This document shows positions 63,601 through 64,000 of a stretch of 64,000 nucleotides of DNA, piece by piece; the first letter of the stretch is position 1; every line of letters begins with the position of its first letter. Both the position numbers and the translations under genes were made by a program. Where the stretch lies: the NCBI GenBank assembly GCA_047615865.1, contig JBLHIB010000002.1:17791-81790 (forward strand). The letters run 5' to 3'. Under the pieces are notes generated by a model that searched no databases, had not been told where the DNA came from, and worked only from the letters and a program-made list of their open reading frames with translations. The DNA is from JADFAK01 sp047615865. Its GTDB lineage: Bacteria > Bacteroidota > Bacteroidia > Flavobacteriales_D > Sanyastnellaceae.

Positions 63601-64000
63601 ACTCTTTGTCTTGCTGACGGATGCTACTCTATTTATATAGGTGGCGGAACATTCGATAGCGAAATTGAATGGTCAGTATCGTACAACGGTGTAGTATTAG
63701 CTTTTGGTGGTGCTCCTGACGAAGCTTCATTCGGCATCAACGCCGATGGTTGCAACGAACAAGTTTATGGTTGTACTGATGCCAATGCATGCAACTACGA
63801 CCCTAATGCAAATAGTGACGACGAGTCTTGCACCTATCCCGGTTGTATGGATCCAGAAGCATTGAACTATGACTCCACTGCGGGTTGTGAGGATGATTCT
63901 TGTGAATACGAGCAGCCTTGCGATATGAACTCTGTTGCAATCGATATGTACGACTCATTCGGTGACGGATGGAATGGTGCTTATTATATGGTTGTGGACG
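60694..64000 (+). CDS. Secreted repeat protein with DSFGDGWNG and Cys/Asp motifs (C-terminus outside window)
   Basis: The frame is open from ATG 60694 to the window end, about 1102 residues, with no stop. The signal peptide is MQLKLVTKTVLVLSFFFSVLIFNGQ. After a first DSFGDGWNGG module, the protein is built of units of 152 residues (456 bp): DMNSVxIxMYDSFGDGWNGAYY, LCLADGCYSI, FDSEIEWxVSYNG, SGGAPDEA, then two Cys/Asp units (ACNYDSNANSDDQSCTYP and LNYDSTAGCEDDSCEYEQP). One diverged unit lies at 62600-63000. The same two motif types occur in the 18677 and 23304 proteins. Secretion class cannot be judged without the C-terminus. Likely a long surface or matrix protein. Confidence 0.87.
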   Translation, partial: MQLKLVTKTVLVLSFFFSVLIFNGQKNCLDTEVTIALVTGAFGGEVSWDITDANGVIISAGSDYESDTAYTSMACLPDGCYTLNMYDSFGDGWNGGLITVVTFDTVLVIGQLEGESFGSIIFGLNAPDCSPDVIEGCTDQSACNFNEDANMDDQSCTYPGCLDPEATNYDSTAGCEDDSCEYEQPCDMNSVTISLYDSFGDGWNGAYYMVSDAGGIIVAEGTLATGSEESQTLCLADGCHSIYVAGGNFDSEIEWTVSYNGNILASGGAPDEAGFGVNADGCNEQIFGCMDANACNYDSNANSDDQSCTYPGCTDPEALNYDSTAGCTDESCEYEQPCDMNSVMVNMTDSFGDGWNEAYYMITNADGDIAAVGTMAVGSEESHTICLADGCYSIVVGGGVFDAEISWTVSLGDVILASGGAPDDAYFGVNAEGCDQQVYGCNDSGACNYNADANEDDQSCTYPGCTDPEALNYDSTAGCEDESCTYPEPCDMNTLIINMYDSFGDNWNGASYVITDAEGNVAAEGSLEEGGSYGYDELCLADGCYMIAVGGGNFDSEISWDIVSGDIMLASGGAPGLAGFGVNANDCDFSIGCTDAEACNYDADADYSDGSCTYPGCTNPEADNYDMYAGCDDGSCEICEGVSALMYVCTFGDGQEIAIDIVDSNGNVIIEIDNLPSGSISYFDLCLDPEECYTVNMYNVLDTGWNGGYYWINTGDGQISTGELDDNASEGSVNFSINGNCPSLGCTDPEASNYDSTATDDDGSCIYPEPCDDNALVINMYDSFGDYWNGATYSITDADGNEVATGDMADGDGSFGYDDLCLADGCYIISVGGGVFDSEISWEIYSMGAMLASGSAPDVVAFGVNADGCALSEGCTDSTACNYDDSANENDGSCTYPGCMDPEALNYESTAGCEDDSCEYEQPCDMNSVAIDMYDSFGDGWNGAYYMVVDADGNIIAEGTMATGSEESNTLCLADGCYSIYIGGGTFDSEIEWSVSYNGVVLAFGGAPDEASFGINADGCNEQVYGCTDANACNYDPNANSDDESCTYPGCMDPEALNYDSTAGCEDDSCEYEQPCDMNSVAIDMYDSFGDGWNGAYYMVVD
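61249..64000 (+). repeat. 456-bp tandem coding repeats
   Basis: Repeat unit landmarks (Cys of CDMNS or its variant) fall at 61249, 61705, 62161, 63004, 63463 and 63919. Spacing is 456, 456, 843 (a normal plus a shortened, diverged unit), 459 and 456 bp. The last copies are nearly identical: 63371-63544 and 63827-64000 differ at one base of 174. The array continues past the window. Confidence 0.92.

Overview
The window reads as a chromosome segment of a Bacteroidota bacterium, most likely a marine Flavobacteriales member (Crocinitomicaceae/Cryomorphaceae-like). Three things point there. Many proteins carry type IX secretion (T9SS) C-terminal sorting domains of type A (FPNP...) or type B (PNAF(S/T)P(N/D)xDGxND). 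About a dozen genes are preceded by the Bacteroidota -7 promoter element TAnnTTTG. Domain types such as SprB, HYR, PKD and gliding-motility C-termini are typical of the phylum. No tRNA, rRNA, insertion sequence, prophage or CRISPR array was seen. The species was not identified.

Layout. 1-5938: two large secreted proteins on the minus strand, the first cut by the window edge. 6020-9434: a tight housekeeping/stress operon (cvfB, yaaA, an FKBP lipoprotein, an MtfA-like peptidase with a SEC-C tail). 9553-13902: a secreted M43 metalloprotease with seven SprB repeats. 14001-16420: a divergent pair, SRPBCC/GyrI-like protein and DUF819 membrane protein. 16539-20413: two small-secreted-protein plus T9SS-cargo pairs, the first cargo being a pseudogene. 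20398-22008: ribA and an RlaP-type nucleotidyltransferase. 22046-25934: two secreted proteins with single dockerin-like C-terminal ends, one with 18 tandem Cys/Asp repeats. 26077-36749: pgi, a T9SS arylsulfotransferase, xerD, a SPOR-like protein, a glycosyltransferase, rpmE2 (L31 type B), a RibBA with a degenerate RibA half, def and a TPR lipoprotein. 36785-37805: a decayed alkB. 37880-44769: fbaA, a secreted nuclease-like protein, and bioY between two M1 peptidases. 45110-59256, all minus: three T9SS type B giants of 1164-1237 residues, a small secreted protein, a membrane PKD protein coupled to an ECF sigma factor, and a receiver-only response regulator. 59418-60602: mnmA. 60694 to the end: a partial secreted protein with 152-residue repeats.

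How it fits together. About half of the window encodes exported, adhesin-like proteins. The most system-like region is 45110-59256: an ECF sigma factor overlaps a single-pass membrane protein whose exterior ends in a PKD/type-B-sorting-like module, next to large proteins with related C-termini. This suggests a surface-sensing or secretion-responsive regulatory unit (inference). Riboflavin synthesis appears split: stand-alone RibA keeps every catalytic residue, while the RibA half of RibBA has lost its zinc ligands and its catalytic arginine. A palindrome of consensus TTGTARGA-N4-TCCTACAA recurs in three intergenic regions and may be an uncharacterised operator.
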